DNA of 7,219 nt from an uncultured Eubacteriales bacterium (GTDB taxonomy: Bacteria > Bacillota > Clostridia > Oscillospirales > UBA644): positions 1 to 7,219 of the forward strand of contig CAKSPP010000065.1 of NCBI GenBank assembly GCA_934481505.1, read 5' to 3'. How positions within the stretch are numbered: position 1 is the first letter of the stretch; each line of letters begins with the position of its first letter. Below, in pieces: positions 6,323 to 7,219 of this stretch. Under the pieces are notes generated by a model, which saw only the letters and a program-made list of their open reading frames with translations, had not been told where the DNA came from and made no database searches. The translations under genes were made by a program, and so were the position numbers.

Positions 6323-6634
6323 TTACGCGTTGATTGCCGTTACTACGATTTTGGTATACGGCTGTCTGTGACCCATGCGTCTGCGGTAACCTTTCTTAGC
6401 CTTGTACTTGAAGATGCGGATTTTTTTGCCTTTACCGTTCTTCTCGACTTTGGCTTCGACCTTGGCACCGTCAATGTAAGGAGTGCCTGTCTTCAATGAT
6501 CCGTCAGCGGATACGAGCAATACTTTGTCGAAGACTACGGTGTCTTCTGCTGCGGCGTCGAGTTTTTCGATGAAAAGGGTGTCGCCCTCTTCAGCCTTAT
6601 ACTGCTTTCCGCCTGTTACGAAAACTGCGTACAT
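6323..6634 (-). CDS. rplU: 50S ribosomal protein L21
   Basis: L21 binds 23S rRNA in the large ribosomal subunit. The product has 103 residues, the normal size, with the family start YAVFVTGGKQYKAEEGD, the central VLLVSADGSLKTGTPYIDGA, and the basic KIRIFKYKAKKGYRRRMGHRQPYTKI near the C-terminus that carries the L21 signature. The ATG at 6634 has AGAGG seven bases upstream. It is the first gene of the transcript from the promoter near 6713-6742 and is followed after 21 bp by rpmA; no prp gene lies between them. Regulation by the leader RNA upstream is likely. Confidence 0.98.
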   Translation of the reverse strand: MYAVFVTGGKQYKAEEGDTLFIEKLDAAAEDTVVFDKVLLVSADGSLKTGTPYIDGAKVEAKVEKNGKGKKIRIFKYKAKKGYRRRMGHRQPYTKIVVTAINA

Positions 6635-6706
6635 TATTTTACCTCTTTATATAAGTCTCGCTATCAAGGCAGTGCGTTGCACATTTGTAAGCCTTTACTA
6701 TGCGGC
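6635..6706 (-). ncRNA. probable L21 leader (ribosomal protein autoregulatory 5' UTR)
   Basis: About 70 nt lie between the predicted transcript start and the rplU ATG. The minus strand folds as AAGGC (6695-6691) with GCCTT (6670-6666), enclosing GTGC-AAC-GCAC (6682-6672). Structured leaders upstream of rplU are known in Firmicutes (Rfam L21_leader) and are thought to bind L21 for feedback. The position and paired elements fit, but I could not compare with the covariance model, so membership is inferred. Confidence 0.55.
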
Positions 6707-6712
6707 GTTCCT

Positions 6713-6742
6713 ATTTTAACATATATAATAGTACGTTGTCAA
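6713..6742 (-). promoter_or_regulatory. sigma-A promoter of rplU-rpmA
   Basis: On the minus strand there is a perfect -35 box TTGACA (6742-6737) and, 18 bp downstream, a -10 box TAAAAT (6718-6713, five of six consensus bases). Transcription should start near 6706. The 12-base block CCTATTGACAAC around the -35 box is identical to that of the EF-G-like promoter at 1955-1944. Confidence 0.78.
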
Positions 6743-7046
6743 TAGGCTTTCGGATTTTTCTTTTGATTTCCGTTTTTTTTCACAAAATCGTTTCCGCATT
6801 TTTCACGGTTCTTGCAGAGTTTACAAATTGTTGCGACTTTATTTTATTGGCGGATCAGGTGTTATTTCTGTGTCAAAAATTGCCTGAAAATGTCGAAAAA
6901 TCGGCTTTTTAAGGCATTACTGTGAATATTATTTTACAAAAAATTCTATCCTTTGTGCAAGTTGCACAAATCGGCAAAAATCTTTTTTGTCACTTTCCAC
7001 AAACGAAAAAATCAGATTTGTGAACTGCAAAAACATTAAAGAGGAC
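6743..7046. other. AT-rich divergent intergenic region
   Basis: About 300 bp without a supportable gene, between the minus-strand rplU promoter and the plus-strand promoter at 7047. It is rich in A and T runs and holds a 19-bp palindrome (6952-6970) and an isolated TTTGTG (7017-7022). The only open frame (plus strand from 6700) lacks a ribosome binding site, overlaps the rplU promoter, and resembles no protein I know. I see no RNA gene or terminator here. Confidence 0.6.
6952..6970. repeat. 19-bp perfect palindrome, candidate regulator-binding site
   Basis: TTTGTGCAAGTTGCACAAA is a perfect 9-1-9 inverted repeat in the divergent region, centred about 120 bp upstream of the predicted start of the plus-strand transcript. 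The half-site TTTGTGCAA recurs at 7077-7085 over the predicted transcription start, and TTTGTGC occurs at 7063-7069 just before the -10 box. This suggests a transcription-factor site. The arms are separated by only one base, so it is more natural as a DNA site than as an RNA hairpin. Confidence 0.55.
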
Positions 7047-7075
7047 TTGCAAAGGTAGTGTTTTTGTGCTACAAT
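7047..7075 (+). promoter_or_regulatory. promoter of the plus-strand exported protein gene
   Basis: There is a -35-like TTGCAA (7047-7052), a 17-bp spacer, and -10 TACAAT (7070-7075) preceded by TGC (7067-7069), an extended -10. Transcription should start near 7082, giving a leader of about 70 nt. The weak -35 box with an extended -10 and flanking TTTGTGC repeats suggests a regulated promoter. Confidence 0.7.
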
Positions 7076-7086
7076 ATTTGTGCAAA

Positions 7087-7133
7087 GGGGGAAGTGCCCC
7101 CAAAAATATAAGAACGAGGAGCAGCAACGCTCC
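7087..7133 (+). other. two small hairpins in the leader of the plus-strand gene
   Basis: The leader can form GGGGG-AAGTG-CCCCC (7087-7101) and GGAGC-AGCAAC-GCTCC (7118-7133). The second traps an AGGAG-like sequence, leaving the AGGAGG at 7136-7141 as the usable ribosome binding site. Neither is followed by a U-run, so they are not terminators. A stabilising or regulatory role is inferred. Confidence 0.4.
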
Positions 7134-7151
7134 CGAGGAGGAACCTTTTTT

Positions 7152-7219
7152 ATGAAAAAAGTATTTTCCGTTTTTATGGCAATCGTTATGGTGGTCTCAC
7201 TGTTTGCATGTTTTGCCGT
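7152..7219 (+). CDS. exported protein, N-terminal signal peptide only (runs off window)
   Basis: Only 22 complete codons are present. They read as a Sec signal peptide: KK at 2-3 followed by a hydrophobic stretch VFSVFMAIVMVVSLFACFA. Cys20 in LFAC is a possible lipobox, but Phe at -2 and Phe at +1 are unusual, so cleavage by signal peptidase I after CFA is equally possible. AGGAGG (7136-7141) lies ten bases before the ATG, and a promoter at 7047-7075 fits. The gene is divergent from rplU. It could be a solute-binding lipoprotein or a secreted or surface protein; the function cannot be judged from this fragment. Confidence 0.8.
   Translation, partial: MKKVFSVFMAIVMVVSLFACFA

Noticed and set aside
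6700..6912. 70-codon plus-strand open frame in the intergenic region
   Set aside because: It overlaps the rplU promoter and leader, has no Shine-Dalgarno, and encodes a composition expected from AT-rich non-coding DNA.
6952..6970. CIRCE/HrcA operator
   Set aside because: CIRCE has GAGTGCTAA-type arms with a nine-base spacer. This palindrome has different arms and a one-base centre.
6994..7003. DnaA-box-like sequence (TTTCCACAA)
   Set aside because: It is a single near match to TTATCCACA with no cluster, no AT-rich unwinding element pattern and no dnaA or dnaN nearby, so there is no case for an origin.
7087..7101. GC-rich hairpin GGGGG/CCCCC as a terminator
   Set aside because: It is followed by an A-rich stretch, not a U-run, and lies just after a promoter within a leader.

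Overview
The window looks like chromosomal housekeeping DNA from a low-to-mid GC Gram-positive bacterium, most likely an anaerobic clostridial lineage (Oscillospiraceae/Ruminococcaceae-like). This is an inference. It rests on strong AGGAGG-type ribosome binding sites, textbook sigma-A promoters, hairpin-plus-U intrinsic terminators, a lipoprotein with a Gram-positive style signal peptide, the rplU-rpmA-obgE order, and a second, non-canonical EF-G-like GTPase of a type common in Firmicutes. No mobile element, CRISPR array, tRNA or rRNA is visible.

Layout, reading the minus strand in the direction of transcription (right to left). A sigma-A promoter near 6713-6742 drives a short structured leader (probable L21 leader), then rplU (ribosomal protein L21, 6634-6323) and rpmA (L27, 6301-6047). 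A perfect intrinsic terminator (6016-5986) separates rpmA from obgE (5940-4669), the ribosome-associated Obg GTPase. Ten bases after the obgE stop comes a large lipoprotein gene (4658-2049) whose Shine-Dalgarno starts in the obgE stop codon. It encodes 869 residues with two tandem pectate-lyase-like right-handed beta-helix modules. A second strong terminator (2032-2001) closes this unit. A separate sigma-A promoter (1951-1923) with a palindrome over its -35 box drives an EF-G-like translational GTPase (1826-1), which runs off the left edge in domain V.

On the right, about 400 bp of AT-rich sequence between the divergent rplU promoter and the next plus-strand promoter (7047-7075) holds a 19-bp perfect palindrome and scattered TTTGTG copies. 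A plus-strand gene for an exported protein begins at 7152; only 22 residues, a signal peptide, are present.

The theme is translation: two ribosomal proteins, a ribosome-assembly GTPase and an EF-G paralogue. The outlier is the beta-helix surface lipoprotein, apparently translationally coupled to obgE. Other points of note are the absence of both the prp protease gene and the cleavable L27 extension expected in Firmicutes, non-standard G motifs in the EF-G paralogue, and a possible attenuator between rpmA and obgE. I did not find convincing evidence of a wholly new multi-gene system.
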